Notes under the pieces: generated by a model
What the model was told of the DNA's origin: nothing
Databases searched by the model: none
What the model saw: only the letters and a program-made list of their open reading frames with translations
Assembly: GCA_011170375.1 (NCBI GenBank)
Contig: DUEV01000014.1
Location: forward strand, 1 to 64,000
DNA length: 64,000 bases
From: Dehalococcoidia bacterium
GTDB taxonomy: Bacteria > Chloroflexota > Dehalococcoidia > Dehalococcoidales > Fen-1064
Direction: 5' to 3'
Program-made: the position numbers and the translations under genes
In this document: positions 8,770 through 17,112 of the stretch, piece after piece
Layout of the letters: each line of letters begins with the position of its first letter
Numbering within the stretch: the stretch's first letter is position 1

Positions 8770-9528
8770 TCAGGGACCACCCCTGACATTGATGACCTGC
8801 CCTGAAATAAAGCTGGACTCGTCCGAGACAAGGAACAGGGCAACGTTGGCAATATCTTCAGGAGTACCCATCCGCTTCAGGGGAATGCGGGCAGTGGCAA
8901 ATCGGCGATAATCATCAAGATACATGCCCTCTTTGCGGGCAGAGTTTCGGGCCATTTCCGTGTCAATGTATTCGGGACAAATACAGTTGACATTAATACC
9001 GTAGCGACCCAGCTCCAGCGCCAGGGCTTTGGTGAACCCCTGCACAGCAGCACTGGCGGAAGCATAGGCGGTCTGTCCCCGCTCACCCAGACTGGCGGGA
9101 ACCGCAGAGGAGATATTGACTATCTTACCGTAATTCTGCCTCACCATATACTTCTGAGCGGCCCGAGCGCAGTTAAAGCTGCCTCTTACCTGGGTGGCGA
9201 TGGCAGAATCCCAGTCATCTTCTGACATCTTATGTAAAGGAGCATCACGCCTGATACCAGCGTTATTTACCAGAATGTCCACTCCGCCGTAGCGCTTCTC
9301 CGCCACCTTGAACATCTGGGCTACTTCATACCAGCTTGAGACATCAGCTTTAAAGGCCAGGACTTCCCACCCCACCCTCTTGAGCTTACCGGCGACATTC
9401 TCCGCATAAGAAAGCTCAATATCACTGACAATGACCCTGGCGCCTTCCTCGGCGAACCTGTTAGCAATCGCCTTACCGATACCTCTGCCGGCACCGGTGA
9501 CTACAGCAACCTTCTTATCAAGCTTCAC
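8770..9528 (-). CDS. SDR-family oxidoreductase lacking the catalytic lysine
   Basis: A classical short-chain dehydrogenase/reductase of 252 aa, FabG-like overall. It keeps the nucleotide-binding TGAGRGIGKAIA, NNAG near residue 89 and the catalytic serine in NISSAVP. The expected active-site YxxxK is Y-A-S-A-S: the codon at the lysine position is AGT (Ser). The flanking residues (SAAVQGFTKALALELGRYGINVN) are normal, so this is a substitution, not a misalignment. In this family the lysine lowers the tyrosine pKa and holds the NAD(P) ribose, so activity may be lost or altered. It sits 24 nt after the unknown 210-aa gene in the redox operon. Confidence 0.88.
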   Translation of the reverse strand: MKLDKKVAVVTGAGRGIGKAIANRFAEEGARVIVSDIELSYAENVAGKLKRVGWEVLAFKADVSSWYEVAQMFKVAEKRYGGVDILVNNAGIRRDAPLHKMSEDDWDSAIATQVRGSFNCARAAQKYMVRQNYGKIVNISSAVPASLGERGQTAYASASAAVQGFTKALALELGRYGINVNCICPEYIDTEMARNSARKEGMYLDDYRRFATARIPLKRMGTPEDIANVALFLVSDESSFISGQVINVRGGP

Positions 9529-9552
9529 AGGACTTCCCTGGAGGTGTGGCGA

Positions 9553-10185
9553 CTATATCTTCCTTACGTAAAACTCGCAGTAGCCTTCTTTGGCTGTAGA
9601 TGCCACCTGCTCGTTAATCAGCTCCATCTCCACGTGTTTACGCAACGTGTCCAGCGCCGTCATGCAGTAGCCGGAACAGGTCATCATCTTAGCCACGTTT
9701 GCACCGCACTTCTCACCTATGGCAGCATACAGAGCACACTGCGGTATCCGGTAAGCAAGGATCTCAGAATTGTTCAGGATAATAGGAACTTTCAGGAAGT
9801 TCTGAGTACCTAGGTAGGCAATCTCGACAAACCTCTGCGGTACGTGAGGCCAGAGCATGAACTGATTGCCCTGACGGTCAACACTCTCCAAAACAACCTC
9901 AATTGTCCTGTCCGAGTACTCCTCACCCAGCTGGATTGTCTTCTGCATCCAGGCCTTGCCAAGGTCAGTGAAAAATGCCCTAGCTGTCTTCTCAACATCA
10001 GCCTTACTCTTGCCTTTAATGGCTGCGGCCAGCTTATCGGCGACTCCCTCAGCTCCGAACTCAGCCCGAAGCATAGCTACCATGTCCTCATTCAGGTCAA
10101 AGGAGTACGGCTTGGGAGCAACGTACAGTGGATAGGGTGTCTTCTTAAGCTCTTTGAAATAGTCCTTCGCTTTTGCTTTTGCCAT
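9553..10185 (-). CDS. Unknown 210-aa protein of the redox operon
   Basis: Not recognised with confidence. The 210-aa soluble protein starts MAKAKAKDYFKELKK behind TAGGAGATAATT. It has four cysteines in its C-terminal half: PQCALYAAIGEKCG and then MMTCSGYCMTALD (residues about 153-180). The final C-S-G-Y-C arrangement could hold metal or a disulfide. The shape faintly recalls the small L-2-amino-thiazoline-4-carboxylate hydrolase-like proteins, but I would not assign that. It lies between a 2x[4Fe-4S] ferredoxin and an SDR, with 9- and 24-nt gaps, so it probably belongs to the same enzyme system and could be its catalytic or substrate-binding part. Confidence 0.8.
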   Translation of the reverse strand: MAKAKAKDYFKELKKTPYPLYVAPKPYSFDLNEDMVAMLRAEFGAEGVADKLAAAIKGKSKADVEKTARAFFTDLGKAWMQKTIQLGEEYSDRTIEVVLESVDRQGNQFMLWPHVPQRFVEIAYLGTQNFLKVPIILNNSEILAYRIPQCALYAAIGEKCGANVAKMMTCSGYCMTALDTLRKHVEMELINEQVASTAKEGYCEFYVRKI

Positions 10186-10194
10186 AATTATCTC

Positions 10195-10521
10195 CTATTG
10201 CCCCCACTGCTCGCCTTGAACCTTGGGCCTGGTTCGTTCCTGCTTGGGCATCTCGATAGTGATGGCATCAACAGGGCAGACATCAATGCATATATTGCAT
10301 CCCGTACACTTATCACGACGAGTAGCGAAGAGTATGTAGTTCCCGTCAATCCTGGGGTCCATCTCTTTAAGTCGTTCCTCCTTGGCCATAACACGGGTCA
10401 CATGAAAGCAACCCATCGGACAGGCCTGCAAACACCGCTTGCAGAGGAAGGGAACCGTGCATTTCTCAAGGTCGACCGTTATCTTGGGGAACTTTCTCCC
10501 CATCTTCAATCCATAGGTCAT
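10195..10521 (-). CDS. Ferredoxin-like FeS protein
   Basis: A 108-aa electron-transfer protein. The C-terminal cluster motif is canonical (CTGCNICIDVCPVDAI). The N-terminal one is atypical: CTVPFLCKRCLQACPMG, with extra spacing before the CxxC, so the first cluster may be unusual. The start is decided by the ribosome site: GGAGGT is 6 nt from ATG 10521, which overlaps the upstream TGA as ATGA, whereas an in-frame GTG two codons earlier touches the GGAGGT. It follows the 280-aa FeS protein and precedes the 210-aa gene by 9 nt. It probably carries electrons between the GltD-like flavoprotein and the unknown catalytic component. Confidence 0.85.
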   Translation of the reverse strand: MTYGLKMGRKFPKITVDLEKCTVPFLCKRCLQACPMGCFHVTRVMAKEERLKEMDPRIDGNYILFATRRDKCTGCNICIDVCPVDAITIEMPKQERTRPKVQGEQWGQ

Positions 10522-11360
10522 GTCCACACCTCCGCGACTGCCGGTACATTGCTACGCGGTTCCATTTTAATTGCCCCGCGTGGACAGCCGGTGGCGCATA
10601 GACCACAGCCATAGCACTTGAAGATATCGACGTTGGCCTTCTCCGTAGTAACCTCAAACTTGAGAGCGCCCCACTGGCACCGCTGGGCACAGATGCCGCA
10701 ACCATTACACTTGTCATAGTCGACCATGGCCACGTAATGGCCTTTCAGCGAGCCAAGACCGAAATCGACGGCGTTACGGATGGCACCGCAATCAGGATAA
10801 TCACACTGGCAGAATCCGCCGATAAAGGGCGCACCGAAAAGCATCAGGATATGGACAAAGCCGCGCCGGTCCATCTCATGGTTCCACTCTTTGGCCTCAT
10901 CAATGTTGACGAAGGCGACACCACCCTTGTATCGCTCCGGCCAGCGTTCCCACTTGAGCATGCCAACCCCCATGCCCATGCATGTGTACTCGTGCTCATT
11001 CCTCTCGTCGATGGCCCGTATTCCTTTGCGGCAGATACAGGCAATCAGACCGATGGGGGAACAGAGCTCAAGCACCCTGTCGGCATCATCCAGAGGGACA
11101 ATCTGGCTGCCCTGACCCCTGGCTGTCATTATACCAGTAATCCTGTCATACTCGGCCCGGTCGTTGTTCTCGATGGCGTTTAACAGGTCCAACTGTGACG
11201 GGCCACTACGTGCTCCTGTTTCCAGACCCGCCTCAGCCCCTTTGAAACCCTCCCCAGGGGCCCGAAGCTTGTACATGTTCCTTGCATAGTTTTTCGGGTT
11301 CAGATACCAGAGACCGTTACCGTGCTCCGGGTCTCCGAACTCATCACACATCCAGCACAT
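10518..11360 (-). CDS. Multi-cluster FeS protein of the redox operon
   Basis: A 280-aa cytosolic protein. The C-terminal 70 residues hold two ferredoxin motifs (CNGCGICAQRCQWGAL; CYGCGLCATGCPRGAI). The middle carries further cysteines in an unusual arrangement: CSPIGLIACICRK near residue 100, YTCMG near 127, and GGFCQCDYPDCG near 180. An MCWMCDE pair opens the protein. The central pattern resembles a group of dehydrogenase-associated FeS proteins with a conserved CICR and a later CxC, whose function I do not know. The three cysteine sets suggest more than two clusters. It follows the flavoprotein gene by 16 nt and is coupled to the ferredoxin by ATGA overlap. Confidence 0.82.
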   Translation of the reverse strand: MCWMCDEFGDPEHGNGLWYLNPKNYARNMYKLRAPGEGFKGAEAGLETGARSGPSQLDLLNAIENNDRAEYDRITGIMTARGQGSQIVPLDDADRVLELCSPIGLIACICRKGIRAIDERNEHEYTCMGMGVGMLKWERWPERYKGGVAFVNIDEAKEWNHEMDRRGFVHILMLFGAPFIGGFCQCDYPDCGAIRNAVDFGLGSLKGHYVAMVDYDKCNGCGICAQRCQWGALKFEVTTEKANVDIFKCYGCGLCATGCPRGAIKMEPRSNVPAVAEVWT

Positions 11361-11376
11361 TTCTTCCTCCTACAGC

Positions 11377-12945
11377 CTATAATAATCGTCCAGCTGTCTC
11401 AAAACACAATTGCCCACGCTCAAACACGCAGTTAGCGCACATCCGGCAATTCAGGCATCGCCGTGCCTCTTCCACTGCCTGCCAGAACGTATATCCCAGA
11501 TTCACCTCCTTAAACGTAGTTATCGCCTGTCTGGCTGTTAATTTAGATACTTCCCACTGGTCATGCCGACTCAGATAGATGGGAACCTGTTCCGGCTTGA
11601 TGGTAATCATCTCGCGGTCATCCTTGACAGCCACAATGGGTCTACCGCTGAGATACTGATCAATCGAGCGGGCAGCACGACGCCCGGCAGCCATCGCCTC
11701 GGATACAGTGCCGCGGATAGTGGTCACATCACCAGCAGCAAATATACCCGGGGCATTGGTCTCACCAGTAGCTTCGTTGACCACAACAGCACCTCCCCGG
11801 CTGATGTTAAACGGACCACCGGAGAAGCCGGTCATATCCGTAGCCTGTCCGATAGCAACAATGACAGTATCACACTCCGCCGAGAAATCACTCCCCGGAC
11901 CCTCTATCAGTGTCCAGCTTATTCTGCCTTCGCTGTCCAGAGAGGTTGAGGCCACGCGCTTGAATTCAATACCACTTACCCGTGAGCCGCCTTTGGAAGT
12001 GAACCGCTGTGGGGCAAGTGATGGGTGAATGCTGACACCCTCTCTCTCCGCTTCTTCAATCTCCCAGTCGTAGGCTGGCATATCAGCTCGACACTCCAGG
12101 CAGGCGGCATGAACCTCACTGGCACCGAGCCTGAGAGCAGTACGGGCACAGTCCATCGCCACAGCACCACCACCAATTACCCAGACCTTGCCACCAAGCG
12201 CCACCAGTTCCCGCCGTTTGGCTTCTCCAAGGAATTGAAGGGCCGGGATGATGCCGGACAGTTTCGAGCCACGGATATTAAGCATGGCACTTTTCTGGGC
12301 ACCGACAGCAATCAGCATCGCTCCAAAACCCTGGCGACTCAAGGTATCGAGACCAATGTCCCGGCCGATACGAATATTGCTGTGAATCTTAACGCCTAGA
12401 GCCTCGATGTAGTCAATATCGGCCTGAACGGCCTCGGTTGGTAATATGAAATCGGGTATGGCCGAGGTCAATATTCCACCTGGCATTGGGGCAGCATCAA
12501 AGACAGCAACGCCGTAACCCATTTTCACGAGGTCATGAGCGGCAGTAAGGCCGGCCGGTCCACCACCAACTACAGCCACTCTTTCTGCTTTCTTTCTCTT
12601 GGCTGGTCTTGGTTTCCTGCTGCTACCCCAGTCAGCAGCAAACCTCTTCAACGCCTGAATTGCTATTGGACTGTCCACCACCTTGCGATTGCATTCTGTC
12701 TCACAGGGATGATGGCAGACACGTCCACAGATGGAAGGTAAAGGATTAGTCTCTCTGATGATAGCTAGTGCTTTGCTGGCATCACCCTGAGCAATAGCCA
12801 TAATGTAGTTGGGGACATCCTGATGTAACGGGCAAACAGCCTCGCAGGGTGAATACTTATCTACCTCCGGCCAGCACTTTTCGGTATGGATAAAAGCCGG
12901 TATCTCCGGGCGCCGAGTATAGTAGGTCTCAGTTGATAGAACCAT
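11377..12945 (-). CDS. GltD-like FAD/NAD(P) oxidoreductase with FeS domains
   Basis: A 522-aa flavoprotein of the glutamate synthase small-subunit family. The N-terminus has the family's two [4Fe-4S] cluster motifs (CEAVCPLHQDVPNYI; CGRVCHHPCETECNR). A FAD Rossmann motif GGGPAGLTAAHDL is near residue 126 and a NAD(P) motif GGGAVAMDCARTALRLG near 260. The C-terminal FAD segment is GIFAAGDVTT. The extreme C-terminus adds CLNCRMCANC, a possible extra FeS site. No glutamate synthase large subunit is nearby, so it more likely moves electrons between NAD(P)H and the operon's ferredoxins. It is the first gene after the promoter at 12991-13020. Confidence 0.9.
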   Translation of the reverse strand: MVLSTETYYTRRPEIPAFIHTEKCWPEVDKYSPCEAVCPLHQDVPNYIMAIAQGDASKALAIIRETNPLPSICGRVCHHPCETECNRKVVDSPIAIQALKRFAADWGSSRKPRPAKRKKAERVAVVGGGPAGLTAAHDLVKMGYGVAVFDAAPMPGGILTSAIPDFILPTEAVQADIDYIEALGVKIHSNIRIGRDIGLDTLSRQGFGAMLIAVGAQKSAMLNIRGSKLSGIIPALQFLGEAKRRELVALGGKVWVIGGGAVAMDCARTALRLGASEVHAACLECRADMPAYDWEIEEAEREGVSIHPSLAPQRFTSKGGSRVSGIEFKRVASTSLDSEGRISWTLIEGPGSDFSAECDTVIVAIGQATDMTGFSGGPFNISRGGAVVVNEATGETNAPGIFAAGDVTTIRGTVSEAMAAGRRAARSIDQYLSGRPIVAVKDDREMITIKPEQVPIYLSRHDQWEVSKLTARQAITTFKEVNLGYTFWQAVEEARRCLNCRMCANCVFERGQLCFETAGRLL

Positions 12946-12990
12946 TTCGCTATGACCCTCCTCGTCAGTAAAACTGCCCTGATTCTAAAC

Positions 12991-13020
12991 ATTCTAGCAC
13001 TTTGATAAACCACAGGTCAA
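12991..13020 (-). promoter_or_regulatory. Promoter of the cooC redox operon
   Basis: Reading the minus strand: TTGACC (13020-13015), 18-bp spacer, TAGAAT (12996-12991). This gives transcription from about 12984, some 40 nt before the flavoprotein start. It is the only clear promoter for the seven genes down to cooC. Confidence 0.65.
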
Positions 13021-13114
13021 AAAGATTCCAGTGAGAATTACCAAGAATTATACCTTCTTTTGACATCATCCCTCAAAGCTGGTAACCTCTAGGCGACCGC
13101 GAAATGGCATATCA

Positions 13115-13738
13115 ATGAGTACGCTTCTTGTCATAATAATCATAGGTATAGTCTTCATATTCAGCCTAGGTATCGGAGCTATTATGCTTGTTCTCCTCCG
13201 AAGCGGCCCGCAGACTGCCCATGATACAACAGCGCAGCCAGTAACCGAAGCAACTGGTCTGGCATTCCACTGGCGCTCTGCTGTACTGCCACTGGCCGTT
13301 CTTGTTTTGACCATTGCCCTAGTAGCTTATTTTTACCGGCTATTACCAGAAGAAGTCGTCTATCGCTTCGGGGCCGAAGGCTCTCCAGACGAGTGGACAG
13401 GGCGGGGTACAATCGTCCTGTGGGCACTATTGCCGCAGCTATTCCTTACCCTGCTGGCCATAGCAGTCGCCTGGGGAGTCACCAAACTGAGCACCACATT
13501 CAAGCAGATGGAAGGCTTCGGGATAAACCTGGATACCATAGCACTGGTCATGGGCAATATGATAGCCCTACCGCAGGCTATTCTCTTCTTTGCAATGCTG
13601 GACATTTTCAGCTACAATTCATACGAGTTCCGGATTCTGCCCCTGTGGGTGATTGCCCTCATAATAATGGCACTGGGTGCCGTTATCCTGGGCATTTTCT
13701 TTATCCGAAGTATGCGGCAGGTCCGGGGCAACCAGTAA
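13115..13738 (+). CDS. DUF1648-type membrane protein
   Basis: A 207-aa integral membrane protein with about five hydrophobic segments: residues 3-27, 55-72, 96-117, a weaker one near 145-165 and 175-197. The stretch YRLLPEEVVYRFGAEGSPDEW fits the DUF1648 signature (LP-x-x-V-x-x-(H/R)-F-x-x-x-G-x-x-D), found in SdpI-like and other small membrane proteins. The family function is not settled; SdpI gives immunity to a secreted toxin in Bacillus, but this one lacks SdpI's further domain. It is divergent from the redox operon and ends 34 nt before glyS, which it may precede in one transcript. Confidence 0.72.
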   Translation: MSTLLVIIIIGIVFIFSLGIGAIMLVLLRSGPQTAHDTTAQPVTEATGLAFHWRSAVLPLAVLVLTIALVAYFYRLLPEEVVYRFGAEGSPDEWTGRGTIVLWALLPQLFLTLLAIAVAWGVTKLSTTFKQMEGFGINLDTIALVMGNMIALPQAILFFAMLDIFSYNSYEFRILPLWVIALIIMALGAVILGIFFIRSMRQVRGNQ

Positions 13739-13772
13739 TACTATCCCACTATAACCCTTAGGAGTAGCAATA

Positions 13773-15158
13773 TTGACTGAACCAGCACCAACCGTGGACA
13801 TGGAGAAGCTTGTTTCCCTCTGCCAGCGGCGCGGCTTCATCTTTCAAAGCAGTGACATCTATGGTGGTCTGAACAGCTGCTGGGACTACGGCCCTCTGGG
13901 GGTGGAGTTAAAACGCAACGTTAAGGAAGCCTGGTGGCGGATGATGGTGCAGGAACGTGACGATGTGGTGGGGCTGGACGCCAGTATCCTGATGCATCCA
14001 CACGTCTGGGAGGCCAGTGGTCATGTTTCAGGTTTCTCTGACCCGCTGGTGGAGTGTAAGCAGTGTCACCTCCGCTGGCGAGCCGACCAGCTGGAGGGTG
14101 AGCGGTGCCCGTCCTGCGGTGGCGAGGTGACGGAGCCGCGTCAGTTCAATATGATGTTCAAGACCTTCATGGGACCAGTTGAGGAAGATGCCGCCGTGGT
14201 CTACCTGCGCCCAGAGACAGCCCAAGGGATGTTCGTCAACTTCCAGAATGTGGTCAACACCACCCGGAAACGACTTCCCTTCGGTATCGCCCAGATTGGC
14301 AAGGCCTTCCGCAACGAGATAACCACGGGGAACTTCATCTTCCGTAGCCGGGAATTCGAGATAATGGAAATCGAGTTCTTCGTCAAGCCTGGCACCGACG
14401 GCGAGTGGTTCGACTACTGGGTACAGGAACGGCTCGACTGGTATGTGAAACTAGGCATCCGGCGAGAGCACCTACGCTTGCGGCCACACTCAGAAGACGA
14501 GCTGGCCCACTACGCCAGCATGTGCTCGGACATTGAGTACCTGTTCCCCATGGGCTGGTCTGAACTCGAGGGAATTGCCAACCGGGGTGATTTCGACCTG
14601 CGGCAGCACCAGGAGCACAGCGGGAAAAACCTGGAGTACTACGACGACGACACCAAGGAGCACTACCTGCCGTATGTCGTCGAGCCTGCTGCTGGTGTTG
14701 ACCGGGCTGCCCTCACCTTTCTCTGCGATGCCTACACCGAAGAGCCAGACAAAGATGAAATCCGGGTGTTGCTCCGGCTCCACCCCGACCTGGCACCGAT
14801 AAAGGTGGCGGTGCTGCCACTGAGCCGGAAGGAGAACCTGAGGGCCTTTGCTAAAGACGTGTACGCCGACCTGCGCCCGCAGTGGGCAGTAAGTTATGAT
14901 GATACCCGGGCTATCGGGCGAAGGTACCGACGGCAGGACGAGATAGGCACCCCCTTCTGCGTGACGGTGGACTTCGATTCACTGGAGGACAACCGCGTCA
15001 CTATCCGGGAGCGCGACTCCATGAACCAGATACGTGTCCCCATCGCTGAACTGAAGAACACCCTGCAGGCCAAGCTAAACGGTGAAGACCTGTTTGTCCT
15101 GCCCCCGGGTGGGGAGGTGTGGAAGGTGGAGAAGGGGGAGCAGGGTCAAATTGAGTAA
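13773..15158 (+). CDS. glyS: Glycyl-tRNA synthetase (dimeric class II type)
   Basis: This enzyme charges tRNA-Gly. At 461 aa it is the single-chain alpha2 enzyme of Gram-positive, archaeal and eukaryotic type, not the alpha2beta2 form. Class II motifs are visible: motif 2 as GKAFRNEIT near residue 185, and motif 3 near 311 in [16 protein letters not shown]. The [17 protein letters not shown] region near 40 and a Zn-type insert (CKQCHLRW then CPSCGG) are typical. The start is TTG 13773 with AGGAG about 8 nt upstream; an ATG nine codons later is an alternative. It overlaps the Nudix gene by 8 nt. Confidence 0.96.
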   Translation: MTEPAPTVDMEKLVSLCQRRGFIFQSSDIYGGLNSCWDYGPLGVELKRNVKEAWWRMMVQERDDVVGLDASILMHPHVWEASGHVSGFSDPLVECKQCHLRWRADQLEGERCPSCGGEVTEPRQFNMMFKTFMGPVEEDAAVVYLRPETAQGMFVNFQNVVNTTRKRLPFGIAQIGKAFRNEITTGNFIFRSREFEIMEIEFFVKPGTDGEWFDYWVQERLDWYVKLGIRREHLRLRPHSEDELAHYASMCSDIEYLFPMGWSELEGIANRGDFDLRQHQEHSGKNLEYYDDDTKEHYLPYVVEPAAGVDRAALTFLCDAYTEEPDKDEIRVLLRLHPDLAPIKVAVLPLSRKENLRAFAKDVYADLRPQWAVSYDDTRAIGRRYRRQDEIGTPFCVTVDFDSLEDNRVTIRERDSMNQIRVPIAELKNTLQAKLNGEDLFVLPPGGEVWKVEKGEQGQIE

Positions 15159-15606
15159 GGAACCTGAGAGTAATAGTAAATGGTACCCTCAACATCCGAG
15201 GGTTGCAGTTCACGCACTGATACTACATGAAGACTGTATGCTTCTGATAAAACGTGCTACCGAACCTAGCAAGGGGAAATGGAGTCTCCCTGGGGGAAGG
15301 ATAGAGCTGGGTGAGACGATTTACCAGGCCATCAAACGCGAAGTGCTTGAAGAATGTTCCGCAGAAATTGAGATGGAGTGCATCTTTGATGTCGGCGATA
15401 CTATCATAAGGGATGAAGAAGAACGTGTTTCTTATCACTTCGTCTTAATATACTTTCTCGCCCGCTATAAGGGGGGAGAAGTGAAAGCCCGAACGGACGC
15501 CGAAGACGCACGCTGGTTTACAACCGAAGAACTAGATGAAGCTGATATGCATCCTCTATTACGCGATGTACTAACAAAAGCAACCAGATCTATGAAGAAT
15601 GGGTAA
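15151..15606 (+). CDS. Nudix hydrolase
   Basis: A 151-aa member of the Nudix family, which cleaves nucleoside diphosphates linked to another group. The Nudix box is clear: [21 protein letters not shown], with the metal-binding E-E pair. The usual glycine after the box is Ser (EECSAE). The opening [21 protein letters not shown] and the GKWSLPGG approach resemble ADP-ribose or broad NTP pyrophosphohydrolases, but substrate cannot be told. I place the start at TTG 15151, overlapping the glyS stop by 8 nt; an earlier in-frame ATG lies deep in glyS. It is followed by a HAD phosphatase, a common pairing in nucleotide housekeeping. Confidence 0.9.
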   Translation: MSKEPESNSKWYPQHPRVAVHALILHEDCMLLIKRATEPSKGKWSLPGGRIELGETIYQAIKREVLEECSAEIEMECIFDVGDTIIRDEEERVSYHFVLIYFLARYKGGEVKARTDAEDARWFTTEELDEADMHPLLRDVLTKATRSMKNG

Positions 15607-15623
15607 ATGGCAGGTAGTGAACC

Positions 15624-16319
15624 ATGAAATACGCTGCCGTAGTCTTCGACCTGTTCGGGACATTAATTGACAAATTCTCTCTACGAGAAGGCACAAAGAT
15701 GCTTGAGCAAATAGCTTCGGTTCTCTCAGTGTCTTCTGACGACTTTATAGAACTGTACTTCAGTACATACAATGAGGGAGCCCTGGGCGTATTTAAAAAC
15801 ACAGAAGCCAAATTTGAGTATATCTGCCAGAAGCTTGGAGTACCTTCAAAACATACGCAAATTGAACTCGCTGCACAGATACATCTTGATTACACGAGAC
15901 GTTCTATAACCCCTCGACCAGACTCCACAGAAGTACTTTCTTACTTAAAATCGAGCGGCCACAAGACCGGACTGATCAGTGATTGTTCTGATGTTGTGGT
16001 AAAGGTCTGGCAGAACACGCCCTTCGCTTCACTTATTGACGTGGCAGTGTTTTCTTGCTTAGTGGGCTTCACGAAACCTGATTCACGCATTTACCATGTA
16101 CTAACGGAGCAATTAAAGGTTGAACCGCAGAGTTGTCTCTATATTGGCGATGGAGGCAGTCAGGAACTGACCGGGGCTGCTCAGGTCGGAATGCACCCTG
16201 TTTTGATACGTGTCCCGGACGAGGATATCACTGATATGTATCGGTTAGATGCAGAGCGTGAGAACTGGAACGGTACTGTAATATCCTCTCTAAAAGAAGT
16301 CCTGACCCTGATAGAATAG
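15624..16319 (+). CDS. HAD-superfamily hydrolase
   Basis: A 231-aa haloacid dehalogenase-like phosphatase. Motif I is DLFGTLID near residue 9, with nucleophile Asp and a conserved FGT. Motif II is ISDCSDV near 118, motif III the lysine in GFTKPDSRIY near 150, and motif IV IGDGGSQELTGA near 172. In motif I the usual second Asp (DxD) is replaced by Phe (DLF), as in many dehalogenase-like and some phosphatase members, so the substrate may not be a simple phosphomonoester. The cap is of type C1. It starts 17 nt after the Nudix gene and is probably co-transcribed. Confidence 0.88.
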   Translation: MKYAAVVFDLFGTLIDKFSLREGTKMLEQIASVLSVSSDDFIELYFSTYNEGALGVFKNTEAKFEYICQKLGVPSKHTQIELAAQIHLDYTRRSITPRPDSTEVLSYLKSSGHKTGLISDCSDVVVKVWQNTPFASLIDVAVFSCLVGFTKPDSRIYHVLTEQLKVEPQSCLYIGDGGSQELTGAAQVGMHPVLIRVPDEDITDMYRLDAERENWNGTVISSLKEVLTLIE

Positions 16320-16361
16320 CTAAGGATTTGAAGAGGGGGCTCCGCTATTTCTTTCTGGGTA

Positions 16362-17111
16362 ATGGGGTGTGCCACAACAGTGAAAGATATCGGACGACCG
16401 GAAACGATAGAAAACCGCTGGGATATTCTCTACCGGGACTATCCCGAGGTCTATGACGAGTTTACCAGCGTGCCCTACAGCAAGAGCTGGATAGAAGTTG
16501 CCAAAAAACTATTTAGTTTCGGAAACAAGACAATTGCAGATATCGGGTCAGGCTCTGGAATATCAACCTTTGAAATTGCAGGATACGCCAGACTCGTGAT
16601 TGGCATCGAGCCTGAAGACGCGATGAGAGAACTGGCTGTTGAAAATGCCAAAGCTAAAAAACTGGAAAATGTAATATTCAAGAAAGGCTGGGCGGAGAGC
16701 ATACCTCTGGATGATAACTCAGTCGATGCAGCGATTGCCGTTACGGGAGGAAATTTTTCAAGCCGAGAGAATATCTCCAAATTCATCAGCGAAGCCGAAA
16801 GGATTACGAAAAGGTACGGGTATATTATTGCGGTTAATGTTGCTCCAAGATGGTATGGCGGGGACCTGGCACCGGTTATTCTCGGTAAAGGACGTACGAC
16901 TGGGCTCGATATCGAGGGAGTGGCTGATGAAACACTAACACAGATGGGATTCAGCCACCAGGACTATTACTCAATACAGTACTATCGAACGGTAGACAAA
17001 ATAGTTCAGACTTACGGTTTCATATTTGGCAGAAAGGCAATAAAATACGTCAAGGAGCATCAGAAAACGACCATCAATTGGAAATTCAGAATACACTACA
17101 GGGAAGTGTAA
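16362..17111 (+). CDS. SAM-dependent methyltransferase
   Basis: A 249-aa class I methyltransferase. The SAM-binding motif I is ADIGSGSGIS near residue 60, followed by the acidic IGIEPEDAM near 83 and a UbiE-like WAESIPLDDNSVDAAIAV segment near 113. The N-terminus (RWDILYRDYPEVYDEFTSVPYS) resembles small-molecule methyltransferases. Substrate is unknown. The start at ATG 16362 has only a weak GGGTAA site; a GTG six codons on is possible. It is followed one base later by sbcD, so it belongs to the glyS-Nudix-HAD-sbcD run. Confidence 0.85.
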   Translation: MGCATTVKDIGRPETIENRWDILYRDYPEVYDEFTSVPYSKSWIEVAKKLFSFGNKTIADIGSGSGISTFEIAGYARLVIGIEPEDAMRELAVENAKAKKLENVIFKKGWAESIPLDDNSVDAAIAVTGGNFSSRENISKFISEAERITKRYGYIIAVNVAPRWYGGDLAPVILGKGRTTGLDIEGVADETLTQMGFSHQDYYSIQYYRTVDKIVQTYGFIFGRKAIKYVKEHQKTTINWKFRIHYREV

Positions 17112-17112
17112 G

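Noticed and set aside
11377..12945. Glutamate synthase small subunit (gltD)
   Set aside because: No large subunit is nearby, and the operon is made of FeS proteins, so the family name should not be read as function.
15082..15150. Longer Nudix start at 15082
   Set aside because: It would place 23 low-complexity residues inside glyS; TTG 15151 has the normal short overlap.
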